NCBI RefSeq assembly: GCF_026626745.1
Contig: NZ_JAPNJW010000002.1
Span: 620,001-684,000 of the forward strand
DNA from: Nannocystis sp. RBIL2
GTDB taxonomy: Bacteria; Myxococcota_A; Polyangia; Nannocystales; Nannocystaceae
DNA: 64,000 nt
Direction of reading: 5' to 3'
Shown here: positions 41,712 to 50,138 of the stretch, piece after piece
Position numbering within the stretch: position 1 is the first letter of the stretch
Layout: every line of letters begins with the position of its first letter
Made by a program: the position numbers and the translations under genes
The notes under the pieces: model-generated
What the model was told of the DNA's origin: nothing
Database searches by the model: none
The model's input: the letters and a program-made list of their open reading frames with translations, nothing else

Positions 41712-42077
41712 ATGATCATGCCCATTGTCTTCGAAGAGCTCCTGACGCCCCGCGGTCGCCCCTACGTGCGCGTGGCTGTCTCCGGCGATTTCGATCTCGC
41801 CGACGCCCAGCAGTTCGTCACTCGCTTCGGCAAGGACGGGCCCTACTTCATGAAGCCCTCGATGTCCGTGGTCCCCCGGGGCACCGAGTACACCAGCGAC
41901 GCGCGCAAGCACCTGCAGACCATGGGCGACGCCGGTCCGACCGCCACGGTCACCACCAGCCCGCTGGTCCGCGCCGCCGTCAACCTGATGCTCCGCCTGA
42001 GCGGCCGTAAGAACACCCTCCGCATGTTCGGCACCGAGGCCGAGGCGCTCGCCTGGCTCGACGAACAGCTGACGTGA
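41712..42077 (+). CDS. Small STAS/SEC14-like protein
   Basis: Start chosen at ATG 41712 (MIMPIVFEELLTPRG); 41718 is an alternative. The 121-residue product has alternating strands and helices, with VRVAVSGDFDLADAQQF near the N-terminus and an ending FGTEAEALAWLDEQL. That ending is common in small myxobacterial STAS/SpoIIAA-like proteins. No signal peptide. Likely a cytoplasmic regulatory or binding domain; partner unknown. A degenerate 14-bp pair (42091, 42105) follows its stop codon. Confidence 0.65.
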   Translation: MIMPIVFEELLTPRGRPYVRVAVSGDFDLADAQQFVTRFGKDGPYFMKPSMSVVPRGTEYTSDARKHLQTMGDAGPTATVTTSPLVRAAVNLMLRLSGRKNTLRMFGTEAEALAWLDEQLT

Positions 42078-42162
42078 ACCCGCGGCGGGACATGTCCCCG
42101 AGGCCATCACTGCGCGGCAAACCGTGCGCGACGCCCGACCCCGCCTCCGCTAAGCTCCGCCC

Positions 42163-42582
42163 ATGCTCGGCGCGCTGCAGCTCCACTCGCGAGAGGCGTT
42201 CCAGATCTGGCTCGCAAGCGACGTCGAGCTCCGGGACGAGCTCCACGCCCTGATCGGCGAGCCGCTCGCCACCGACCTCGAGTCGCTCGACGTCCTCGAG
42301 GCCTTCCTCCTGTCCCGGTACCGCACGCAGCGCAAGATCTTGCAGCTCGGCGAGCGCGAGATCCTCGACGCCGCCGCCCGCCACGTCGGCCTCGTCATGC
42401 TCCTCAACCTCGACGGCGCCGCCTGGGCCATCGAGCTCGACGACGAGGACAACGCCTACTATCGCCTGCCGATCATCCGCCTCGCCGACGACGCCGAGGA
42501 GTGCCCGCTGACGATGATCACCGCCGCGCTCGATCGCCGCAAACGCGGCTACCTGCGCGGCATCGTCGACAGCTACGCCTGA
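42163..42582 (+). CDS. Uncharacterised small protein
   Basis: A 139-residue acidic protein, start MLGALQLHSREAFQIW. It is mostly helical in its first half (DVELRDELHALIGEPLATDL, then SLDVLEAFLLSRYRTQ) with a likely beta segment WAIELDDEDNAYYRLP. No membrane helix or signal peptide. It lies 85 bases after the STAS-like gene on the same strand. No family recognised. Confidence 0.65.
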   Translation: MLGALQLHSREAFQIWLASDVELRDELHALIGEPLATDLESLDVLEAFLLSRYRTQRKILQLGEREILDAAARHVGLVMLLNLDGAAWAIELDDEDNAYYRLPIIRLADDAEECPLTMITAALDRRKRGYLRGIVDSYA

Positions 42583-42646
42583 CGGGCCGCGCGCGGACCT
42601 GTCCCAAAAGACACCTCTCGCCGAACCGACGGCGCTCGCGCGCCGC

Positions 42647-43210
42647 CTAGTGGTCGAGCATCGGCTTGCCCTCGTGCGCGACCAGCAGGTCGTGCATGTC
42701 GTTGGCGTGCTCCTCTTCCTGCGCGAGGATCCTTTCAAGAAGCATGCGCGTCGTCGGGTCGTGCTCGGCGAAGTAGCGGATCATCTCGCGGTACGTCTCG
42801 ATGGCGATCCGCTCGGCCACCAGGTCTTCCTTGATCATGTCGACCAGGTTCTTGCCCTCGACGTACTGCGACGCCGAGCGGCTCGACAGACCGTCGGGGT
42901 TGAAGTTGGGCTTGCCGCCGAGCTGGTTGATGCGCTCGGCGATCCACAGCATGTGCGCCTCTTCCTCCTGCGCGTGCTCCTCGAACTCGGCCTTCACCGA
43001 CTCACTGGCGATCCCGGTCGCCGTGACCGCGTGGAAGCGGTAGCGGAGGACACAGACGATCTCGGTCGCCAGCGCCTCGTTGAGCACGCGGATCGCCGTC
43101 TCGACGTCGGCGCCGTAGTTGGGCGTGAGCGCCCCCTTCTCGAGGTGCTCGCGCGCTCGCTTGCGGATGGTCGCGATGTCGGTGGAGAAACTGCCTTGCC
43201 CTGTCGTCAT
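42647..43210 (-). CDS. Ferritin-like/bacterioferritin-family protein
   Basis: Start MTTGQGSFSTDIATIRK, 187 residues. The four-helix ferritin-like bundle is shown by LNEALATEIVCVLRYRFH, EEHAQEEEAHMLWIAERI, DLVAERIAIETYREMIRYF and ILAQEEEHANDMHDLL. Together these supply Glu and E-x2-H ligands for a di-iron site. It should store iron or detoxify iron/peroxide in the cytoplasm. The N-terminal 40 residues are an extension compared with classical bacterioferritin. The haem-binding Met of true Bfr is not evident, so I leave the symbol blank. Confidence 0.88.
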   Translation of the reverse strand: MTTGQGSFSTDIATIRKRAREHLEKGALTPNYGADVETAIRVLNEALATEIVCVLRYRFHAVTATGIASESVKAEFEEHAQEEEAHMLWIAERINQLGGKPNFNPDGLSSRSASQYVEGKNLVDMIKEDLVAERIAIETYREMIRYFAEHDPTTRMLLERILAQEEEHANDMHDLLVAHEGKPMLDH

Positions 43211-43651
43211 GGCTTCTCCATGGCACGAGCGCGGCCGCACGCACCTGCACGCCGCCGACGCTTCCCGCTCCCCCCCGTAAAACCGTCCCAATCGGCCTCC
43301 CAAGCCCCATCGCCGGGCCCGCCGCGGTCTCGGCGCCAGCCTCGGCCGACCTCGCCGGATCGCTGGGCGCTAGGCGCGCCTCGCCATGCTCGAGCTCGCT
43401 GGGTTCGCCACCTGTCCTGAAGACCAGCTCCCTGCGGACGGCGAACTCGAGTTCGCCGAACTCGCCCGCACCTCGCCCTCACGGCGACCGACCTCCACCT
43501 GTCCCAAAGAACATCCCGTCTTCGATGACGACGCCCTGAGAGACGGCCCCGTGCCCACCCACCTCGCGCCTCGTCAGCGCGTCCGCTGCCGCGCCCGGGC
43601 GCCGGCTCGCTGAAGCGCCCAGCCTCGTCCTGCCTCGCCAGCGAGGCGGCC
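43211..43651. other. 441-bp intergenic region between ferritin and P450 genes
   Basis: No trusted gene. It includes 14-bp pairs at 43411/43425 and 43498/43512. A 75-codon open frame at 43386-43613 has no recognisable features and overlaps the repeats. Confidence 0.5.
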
Positions 43652-44902
43652 TCAACCGGCAGCGCGCAGCGGCGCCAGCTCGACGGGGAACGAGATCGGT
43701 CGCCCCCCGTCGCGCCGCAGCGGCCCCGACAGATGGAACTCATGGCCGAGCAGCGCCTTGCAGGCCTCGCGGATCGCCGCAGTGGCCACGTGGCGGGCCA
43801 CGCAAGCGTGTGGCCCCTCGCCGAACAGGAAGTCGGGGTGCTCCGGCCGGTCGACGCGGAAGTGCTCCGGCTCGTCCACGCGCGCCGGATCGAAGGCCGC
43901 GGCCGCAGTCGCCACCACCACGGTCGCGCCCGCGGGCACGACCACCTCGTCGGCTGTCCCTTGGGCCAGGTGATGACTCTGCCCGCAGCTGCGCGCCAGC
44001 ATCAGGCGTGGCGGCGAGAACCGCAGCGCCTCGCGCAGCACCGCCCACAGCTTGTCGTCGTCGCCGCTCGCCGCGGCCGCGCGGGCCACCTGCAGCGCCC
44101 CCGGGCGGTCGATCAACTCGCCGAGCGCCAGCGAGATCGACGCCGCGATCGGCTCGACCCCCGCCGCCAGCAACCCCAGCAGCACCTCCCGGAGGCGACG
44201 CTCCTCGAGCCGCAGGTGCGCCACGTTCTGCAGCGCCACCAGCCGCCCCAGCACGTCGTCGCCCGCCATCCGGCCCGACGATCGCTGGGCCCTGCGCGAC
44301 GCGACCATCGTGTCCGTGTAGCCGCCGAGCTCCGCCGCGGCCGCGCGCGCCTCCTCGTGGATCTCGCTGTCGCCCGTCGGGTTGCGCTCGATGTCGCGGC
44401 CGATCGCCTCGACCCACCGCACCAGAGTGCTCTCCTCCGGACCGCCGACCCCGAGGTACTCGGCGGCCACGCGACCGGCCACGACGTGGGCCAGATCTCG
44501 CACCACCTCGAAGCGCCCCTGACGACAGCCGGCCGAGACCGCCGCGGTGGCCGCCTCGTGGGCGATCGACGCCACCCGATCGGCATCGTCGCCGCGCACG
44601 CACAGCCGCACCAACGCGGCCTCCGCCGCCGCGCGCGGCCCCTCGCGCTCGTCGAGCGAGAACCCGCCGAACAGCGGCTGTCGCCTGGCCTCGAGGGCAT
44701 GTCCCAAGAACACATCGCCGCGGGTCAGCACCTCGATCGCCTCGGCCTGGCGCGTCACCAGCACCAGGCCCGGCGTGGCGAAGACCGGCCGCTCGCGCTG
44801 CAGCTCCGCGAACAGCTCGCGCGGGCGCTCCGCCAGCCACCGCAACGTCAGGGCCCTGCGCGCCCCGGCCTCGCTCGCCGCGTACTCGCGGAGAAAGCTC
44901 AT
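43652..44902 (-). CDS. Cytochrome P450
   Basis: Start MSFLREYAASEAGARRAL, 416 residues. Visible P450 signatures: I-helix GLLAAGVEPIAASIS (Glu-Pro in place of the usual acid-Thr pair), K-helix ExxR in REALRFSPP, and the haem loop FLFGEGPHACVARHVA with ligand Cys about residue 367. A soluble class I bacterial enzyme needing ferredoxin partners that are not adjacent. The missing I-helix Thr could alter oxygen activation. Substrate unknown; squalene or fatty-acid products of nearby genes are only a guess. A 14-bp run (44684, 44698, with half-step 44677) lies within. Confidence 0.9.
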   Translation of the reverse strand: MSFLREYAASEAGARRALTLRWLAERPRELFAELQRERPVFATPGLVLVTRQAEAIEVLTRGDVFLGHALEARRQPLFGGFSLDEREGPRAAAEAALVRLCVRGDDADRVASIAHEAATAAVSAGCRQGRFEVVRDLAHVVAGRVAAEYLGVGGPEESTLVRWVEAIGRDIERNPTGDSEIHEEARAAAAELGGYTDTMVASRRAQRSSGRMAGDDVLGRLVALQNVAHLRLEERRLREVLLGLLAAGVEPIAASISLALGELIDRPGALQVARAAAASGDDDKLWAVLREALRFSPPRLMLARSCGQSHHLAQGTADEVVVPAGATVVVATAAAAFDPARVDEPEHFRVDRPEHPDFLFGEGPHACVARHVATAAIREACKALLGHEFHLSGPLRRDGGRPISFPVELAPLRAAG

Positions 44903-45022
44903 CGCCCAACGATACCGGTCCGCCCGGCAACGGACAAATGCTCGGCCGCCCGCGCGGCCGGCGTGAACCCCCCCGCGCACCCGCGATCGCCGGTCCTGGC
45001 CGCGGCCCGCCCGCCGCGGGTC

Positions 45023-46582
45023 CTATCCGCGATTCATCGCCTCGACCACCGCCGCGAGCATCGCCTCGTCGGTCAGCCCGCCGGCGACCGCGTCGGCGCG
45101 CAGGTCCATCGACTCGAGCGCGCCCGCCGTCACCGGACCGAGCGCGATCAGCCGCGCCCGGCGCAGCACCTCGCGGGTCAGCGCCTCACCGTGGGCCTCC
45201 ATCAGCGTCTCCACGAAGTGTCGCGCCGTCTTGCCGCTGGCGAAGCAGATCGCGTCGGTGCCCTCGCCGCCGTGTTCGGGCGGCAGCAGCGAGCGCGTCA
45301 GCAGCCCCGGCACCTTCGGGCGGATCACGCGGTAGCCGATCACCAGGCGATAGCTCCCGCCCGCCGCGCGCACCGCCTCCGCGATCAGGTCGCGGCCCTC
45401 GTCGGCGCGCACGTGCAACCACCGCCGGGCCAGCAGCCCGCGCGAGCCGAGCGTCTCGACCAGCCCCTCCGAGCGGGCCGCCGACGGCACGATGTCCGGC
45501 CGGATCCCACGCTCCCAGCACGCATTCGCGGTGCCGGTGCCGATCGCCGCCATGCACTTGCCGTGCAGCGCGCGGACGTCGAGCTCGAGCCCGGCCAGCG
45601 CGTCGAACCACGCGCGCACCCCGTTCGGGCTCGACAGGATCACCCCGTCGATCTCGTCGAGGCTCTGCGCCGCCGTGCTCAGCGCCGCCAGATCTTCGGG
45701 CGGCGCGATGTCGAGGCACGGCACCGACACCGCGTCGGCGCCTTGACCGGCGAGCAGCTGCAGCAGCTCGCTGGCCTGATGCCGCGCCCGCGTCACCACC
45801 ACGCGCTTGCCGAACAGCGGCCGGCGCTCGAACCACTGTGTCGTCCGCCGCAGGTCGACCACGCTGCCGACCACCATCACCGCCGGCGGGCGCAGCCCTT
45901 CGGCCTCCACGCGGTCGGCGATCTGGGCCAGCGGCGCGATCACGGTGCGCTGGATCCCGCGGGTGCCCCAGCGGATCACCGCCGACGGCGTCGCCGGATC
46001 ACGCCCGGCCGCGATCAGCCGCTCCGCGTTCTGCCGGCAGTTGCGGACGCTCATCATCAGCACCAGCGTACCTGTCCCTTTGGCCAGGTGCTCCCAGTCG
46101 ACCGCCCGGCCGCCTTTCTCGTACGCCTCGTAGCCGGACACCAGGCTGACGCAGGGCGCGTGGTCGCGGTGCGTCACCGGGATGCCGGCCGCCTCGGGCG
46201 CGGCGATCGCCGCGCTGACGCCGGGCACGAACTCGAACGGGATCCCGCGGGCCGCCAGCACCTCGGCCTCCTCGGCGCCGCGGCCGAACACCATCGGGTC
46301 GCCGCCCTTGAGGCGGACCACGAACAGGCCGGCGGCCGCGCGCTCGACCATCAGGCGGTTGATCGCCTCCTGGTCGGGCACCGGCTCGCCGTGGGCCCCG
46401 CCGTGCGGGCTCTCGGTGCGCTGGAACAGGTGGACGTCCGCGCGGCAATGGGAGAAGAGGGCCGGATTGACCAGGTAATCCGCGATCACCACGTCCGCGC
46501 GGGTCAGCCGCTCGCGGCCCGCCAGGGTGAGGAGTTCCGGGTCCCAGGGACCGGCGCCGACGATCGAGACGAAGCCCGTCAC
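45023..46582 (-). CDS. cobA-hemD: Fused uroporphyrinogen-III C-methyltransferase / uroporphyrinogen-III synthase
   Basis: GTG at 46582 gives VTGFVSIVGAGPWDPELLTL, 519 residues. Residues 1 to about 250 are the SAM-dependent methyltransferase: VGAGPWDPELLTLAG, VRLKGGDPMVFGRGAEE, VPGVSAAIAAPEAAGIPVTH and LVLMMSVRN. It makes precorrin-2 for sirohaem or cobalamin. Residues about 260-519 are the HemD-type synthase: GKRVVVTRARHQASELLQLL, ILSSPNGVRAWFDAL and CFASGKTARHFVE. The fusion is well known in several phyla. It is separated from the P450 gene by 120 bases and shares its strand. Confidence 0.93.
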   Translation of the reverse strand: MTGFVSIVGAGPWDPELLTLAGRERLTRADVVIADYLVNPALFSHCRADVHLFQRTESPHGGAHGEPVPDQEAINRLMVERAAAGLFVVRLKGGDPMVFGRGAEEAEVLAARGIPFEFVPGVSAAIAAPEAAGIPVTHRDHAPCVSLVSGYEAYEKGGRAVDWEHLAKGTGTLVLMMSVRNCRQNAERLIAAGRDPATPSAVIRWGTRGIQRTVIAPLAQIADRVEAEGLRPPAVMVVGSVVDLRRTTQWFERRPLFGKRVVVTRARHQASELLQLLAGQGADAVSVPCLDIAPPEDLAALSTAAQSLDEIDGVILSSPNGVRAWFDALAGLELDVRALHGKCMAAIGTGTANACWERGIRPDIVPSAARSEGLVETLGSRGLLARRWLHVRADEGRDLIAEAVRAAGGSYRLVIGYRVIRPKVPGLLTRSLLPPEHGGEGTDAICFASGKTARHFVETLMEAHGEALTREVLRRARLIALGPVTAGALESMDLRADAVAGGLTDEAMLAAVVEAMNRG

Positions 46583-46902
46583 GTCGGCAAAGATAGCCCA
46601 CCTACCGGCGAATGGCTCCAAGGACGCGCGCCAACGCGCCCGCCGCCGCCCGAACGCCGATTCCCGGGCCGCTGCCGCCGACACGCCACGGACGCACGAA
46701 TGCGCCCACCCGTCTGCCGCTTTCGGCCGGACCGAGGCAATCGCGCGTCCGGCGAATGCCGGACTCGAACCGGAGACCTGCTGATTACGAATCAGCGGCT
46801 CGGCCGACGATCCACCGGCGCGCGCGAACTCGCACAAGCTGCTCTGCCGGCCCTCGCGCCGGCGCTTGGACGCCCGCCGCGGTCTGCTACCCTCGCGCCG
46901 CC
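46583..46902. other. 320-bp intergenic region with a tRNA relic
   Basis: Between divergent cobA-hemD and mnmG. Apart from the tRNA-Thr-like relic near 46753-46822, nothing recognisable is seen; both promoters should lie here. Confidence 0.5.
46753..46822 (-). pseudogene. Degenerate tRNA-Thr(CGT)-like relic
   Basis: Bases 46759-46796 are identical over 38 bp to the intact tRNA-Thr(CGT) at 54162-54234, covering the anticodon arm (loop TTCGTAA), variable loop and most of the T arm. Beyond that, a D-arm-like GCTC/GATC stem with one mismatch can be drawn, but the two acceptor strands do not pair and the outer T-stem pair is broken. A non-functional copy or tRNA 3' fragment is the simplest reading. 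Confidence 0.7.
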
Positions 46903-48660
46903 GTGGAACCCGTCGTCATCGTCGTCGGAGCCGGACACGCCGGGCTGGAGGCCGCCTTTGCCGCGGCGCGGGTCGGCGCGCGCGTCCTCGTCGTCACCGG
47001 CAGCCTCAAGACGATCGGCCAGACCCCTTGCAACCCCAGCGTGGGCGGCGTCGCCAAGGGACACCTCGTCAAGGAGATCGAGGCCATGGGCGGCTTCATG
47101 GGCCGCGCCGCCGACGCCTGCGCGATCCACGGCCGCGTCCTCAACCGCTCCAAGGGCCCGGCAGTGCGCAGCACCCGGGTCCAGGTCGACAAGGCTCGCT
47201 ACGGCGAGTACGCCCGCGCCGCCCTCCTCGGCGATCCGCGCGTGCGCGTCGTCGAGGGCCTCGTCGCCGCGGTCCACCTCGAGGGCGGGCGGGCCCGCGG
47301 CGTCATCCTCGAGGACGGCGCCATCCTCCCTGGCGACGCAGTCGTCGTCACCACCGGCACCTTCCTCGGCGGCCTCCTCCACACCGGCGAGCGCACCACC
47401 CCTGGCGGCCGCGTCGGCGAGCCGCCGGCCCTGGCTCTGTCCGAGCACCTGCGCGCCCTCGGCTTCTCCCTGCGCCGCCTCAAGACCGGCACTCCTGCGC
47501 GGCTCGACGGCCGCACCCTCGACTACGCCCGCACCGAGGAGCAGCCGAGCGAGGACCCGCTGCCGCGCTTCACCTTGCCCGACGACGGCCCGCCGCCCGT
47601 CCTGGCCCAGGTCCCGTGCTGGATCACCTGGACCACCGAGGCCACCCACGAGCTCGTGCGCGCCAACCTGCACCGCTCGGCCATGTACAGCGGCCAGGTC
47701 GTCGGCCGCGGCCCGCGCTACTGCCCCTCGCTCGAGGACAAGATCGTCCGCTTCGCGTCCCGCGACCGCCACCAGATCTTCCTCGAGCCCGAGGGCCTCG
47801 GCACCGACAGCGTCTATCCCGGCGGGATCTCGACCAGCCTGCCCGCCGACGTGCAGGAGGCCTTCATCCGCACCATCCCCGGCCTCGAGCGGGCCGTCAT
47901 GCTGCGCCCCGGCTACGCCGTCGAGTACGACGCGGTCGACGCCCGCGACCTCGACCACACCCTGCGCGCGCGCGACATCCCCGGCCTGTGGTTCGCCGGC
48001 CAGATCAACGGCACCTCCGGCTACGAGGAGGCCGGCGCCCAGGGCCTCGTCGCCGGCGCCAACGCGGCCCTCGCCGCCCTCGAACGCCCCCCGCTCGTCC
48101 TCGGCCGCGAGCACGCCTACGCCGGCGTCATGATCGACGACCTCGTCACTCAGGGCTGCGACGAGCCCTACCGCATGTTCACCGCGCGCGCCGAGTACCG
48201 CCTGCTCCTGCGCGAGGACAACGCCGACGCCCGCCTTTCGGACATGTCCTTTGCAGCAGGTCTCATCGACCCTGTCCGTTACGACAGGGCCCGCGCCCGC
48301 GTCGAGCGCGTCCAGCAGCTGCTCGCGCGCCCCGACCCCGACGCCCCCGCGTGGTTGAGCGAGCGGGCCGAGTCGCAGCGCTGCTACGCCGGCTTCCTCG
48401 AGCGCCAGGAGAAGGAGATCCGGGTGATGCGCGGCGGCGCGACCGACCTCCCGATCGACCCCGACACCGACTACCGCCGCCTCCCCGGCCTCACCACCGA
48501 GGCCGCCGAGCGGTTCGCCCGCGTGCGTCCGACCAGCACCGGCCAGGCCGCGCGGATCCCCGGCATCACCCCCGCCGCCCTCATGTGCCTGTGGGCCCAC
48601 GTGCGCGCCGCCCAGCGCCGCGCCGAGGCGGCCGCCCTCGCCGCCGCGCACCCGCACTGA
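46903..48660 (+). CDS. mnmG: tRNA uridine-34 5-carboxymethylaminomethyl modification enzyme MnmG (GidA)
   Basis: With MnmE this FAD enzyme modifies the wobble uridine of several tRNAs. GTG at 46903 gives VEPVVIVVGAGHAGLEAA with the FAD loop, then GQTPCNPSVGGVAKGHLVKE (catalytic Cys region), LKTGTPARLDGRT, GYEEAGAQGLVAGANAAL and YRLLLREDNADARLS. Length 585 is about 40 short of E. coli MnmG, mostly at the C-terminus. Its usual partners (rsmG, parAB, mnmE) are not here. A four-unit 14-bp array lies in the conserved stretch after RLLLREDNAD without adding length. Confidence 0.95.
   Translation: MEPVVIVVGAGHAGLEAAFAAARVGARVLVVTGSLKTIGQTPCNPSVGGVAKGHLVKEIEAMGGFMGRAADACAIHGRVLNRSKGPAVRSTRVQVDKARYGEYARAALLGDPRVRVVEGLVAAVHLEGGRARGVILEDGAILPGDAVVVTTGTFLGGLLHTGERTTPGGRVGEPPALALSEHLRALGFSLRRLKTGTPARLDGRTLDYARTEEQPSEDPLPRFTLPDDGPPPVLAQVPCWITWTTEATHELVRANLHRSAMYSGQVVGRGPRYCPSLEDKIVRFASRDRHQIFLEPEGLGTDSVYPGGISTSLPADVQEAFIRTIPGLERAVMLRPGYAVEYDAVDARDLDHTLRARDIPGLWFAGQINGTSGYEEAGAQGLVAGANAALAALERPPLVLGREHAYAGVMIDDLVTQGCDEPYRMFTARAEYRLLLREDNADARLSDMSFAAGLIDPVRYDRARARVERVQQLLARPDPDAPAWLSERAESQRCYAGFLERQEKEIRVMRGGATDLPIDPDTDYRRLPGLTTEAAERFARVRPTSTGQAARIPGITPAALMCLWAHVRAAQRRAEAAALAAAHPH
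48240..48291. repeat. 14-bp periodic array, 4 units, inside mnmG
   Basis: Cores CATG 48243, CAGG 48257, CCTG 48271 and CAGG 48285 are exactly 14 bases apart, encoding SDMSFAAGLIDPVRYDRA. Compared with MnmG from other bacteria, no residues are inserted at this position. Confidence 0.85.
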
Positions 48661-49021
48661 TCGCCGCTCCGCGTCGCCTCTCACCATTTCCTACCGTGTG
48701 GCCAGCGCCACCGGCCCGCGAGAGCGCCGGCGCGTGTGCCTCGCGTCGCCGTCCCGACCGACTCCTCACAATCATGATTCGTATCACTGCGCACATTTCC
48801 CTCCGTCGCTCAATGTCGTGACCGCCACGCAGCGCATTGCCTCGGCGCGAAAACGCGCAACCCCCAAATTCCGCCGTCACGCCCCGTCTCCCCGCCCCAG
48901 CCCCTCCTGCGGGCCGCGAGCGAGGGATCGGCGTCCGGTCACATCAATATAATTTGATCATGCCGCGCGGAAATGTGGGCACATGCTGAATGCGGACAGC
49001 CGCGATCCAGCGAGGCCCGAC
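48661..49021. other. 361-bp intergenic region after mnmG, locally AT-rich
   Basis: No gene seen. Two stretches (about 48770-48800 and 48940-48962) are clearly lower in GC than the rest of the window; the second holds a TATAAT. Confidence 0.55.
48925..48953 (+). promoter_or_regulatory. Possible sigma-70-type -10 element upstream of lipoprotein gene
   Basis: A perfect TATAAT lies at 48948-48953, 69 bases before the lipoprotein start and inside a short AT-rich patch in very GC-rich DNA. No good -35 hexamer lies at the usual spacing, so this is tentative. Confidence 0.35.
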
Positions 49022-49705
49022 ATGCGACACATCGTGTATTTGCCCCTCGGTCTGGCGACGCTCATGGCCTGCATCGAGCCGGAGAAGCCGTCCGGCTTCG
49101 GCTTCGGCGTCACCGACAGCGCCGGGCCGCCGCCTGGCGTCACCACGGCAACAACGGCCGCCAGCGCGGGCCCGCCGGCTCCCGGCACCGATTCCACCGG
49201 CACCACCACCACCGACTCCGAGCCCGTCGCGCCCACCACCGACACCACCACCACGTCCGGCGCCACCCCGCCCGACCTGCCCGCAGACGACGGCACCACC
49301 ACGACCACCTCCGGCGCGCCTGAACCGACCAGCGGCGGCGCCTCGACCACCGCGCCACCCGTCCCGGTCGGCGAGGGCCAGCTGTGCTTCGAAAACAACG
49401 ATTGTCCTGATCAGGCCCCGTACTGCGCCCAGGACGATCATCAATGTCACGACGGCGACGAGGGCGACCCCTGCGATAACGACGGCGACTGCGCCGACTT
49501 CACCCCGAGCTGCGTCCAGGGCGTCTGTTACGACGGCAACGAGGGCGATCCCTGCAAGAACGACCACGACTGCGGCCCCACCTCGCCCGCGTGCATGCTC
49601 GGTCAGTGCTGGGACGGCCAGGAGGGCGACCCCTGCGCCAGCCACAACGACTGCGCCCCCTTCTTCGGCTGCTACGACGGCGCCTGCACCGACGCCAGCC
49701 CCTGA
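49022..49705 (+). CDS. Cys-rich lipoprotein with about 27-residue repeats
   Basis: ATG 49022 gives MRHIVYLPLGLATLMACIEP with lipobox LMAC; the upstream ATG 48983 would bury the signal. A Thr/Pro-rich linker (DSTGTTTTDSEPVAPTTDTT) occupies residues about 30-115. Four repeats follow of the form C-x4-DC-x4-P-x-C-x4-C-x-DG-x-EGDPC (for example DNDGDCADFTPSCVQGVC), about 27 residues each and presumably disulphide-linked. It is a typical myxobacterial surface lipoprotein; no function known. Confidence 0.78.
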   Translation: MRHIVYLPLGLATLMACIEPEKPSGFGFGVTDSAGPPPGVTTATTAASAGPPAPGTDSTGTTTTDSEPVAPTTDTTTTSGATPPDLPADDGTTTTTSGAPEPTSGGASTTAPPVPVGEGQLCFENNDCPDQAPYCAQDDHQCHDGDEGDPCDNDGDCADFTPSCVQGVCYDGNEGDPCKNDHDCGPTSPACMLGQCWDGQEGDPCASHNDCAPFFGCYDGACTDASP

Positions 49706-50138
49706 TCGCCGTCATCCCGCGCCTCGCGACTGCCGACCCGAAGCACCGCCGCCGACGATCCCGAAGCACTCCCGCCGCTCGGCCCCTCGCGGAAGCCCCA
49801 CCCCGATCGCCGCAATCTCCTTCGGGCCGTCGGCCGCCCCGAAGCGATCGCAGCGCATCCGTCCGGCTTCGGACCCGCGCTGCCCTGACCGTCGCGCGGT
49901 CGATCCCCCTGGCGACCCACGTCTCTGCGCGCACCCTGCCCCGGAAGCCCCTCGGGCCTCACCGCGCCCCGCGAAGCCCCGCTGACGCCGCGGCTCGAAC
50001 CGCCTGCTCGGCGCCTGCGCGCCCGAGGCGCCACGCGCATCACGATCGCCGGATCGTGCGCGCCACCGACCTCGCGCACGCTCGATCGCCGCTGCTTCGC
50101 ATCCCGGTCGGCGGACCGTCCTGTTAGGCTTGGCGCCC
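49706..50138. other. 433-bp intergenic region
   Basis: No gene or regulatory site that I can support. The sequence is uniformly GC-rich with several CCGAAGC words; open frames here are short and unrelated to any family I know. Confidence 0.45.

Noticed and set aside
43386..43613. A 75-codon open frame between ferritin and P450 genes
   Set aside because: No ribosome site, no family resemblance, and it overlaps 14-bp repeat pairs.
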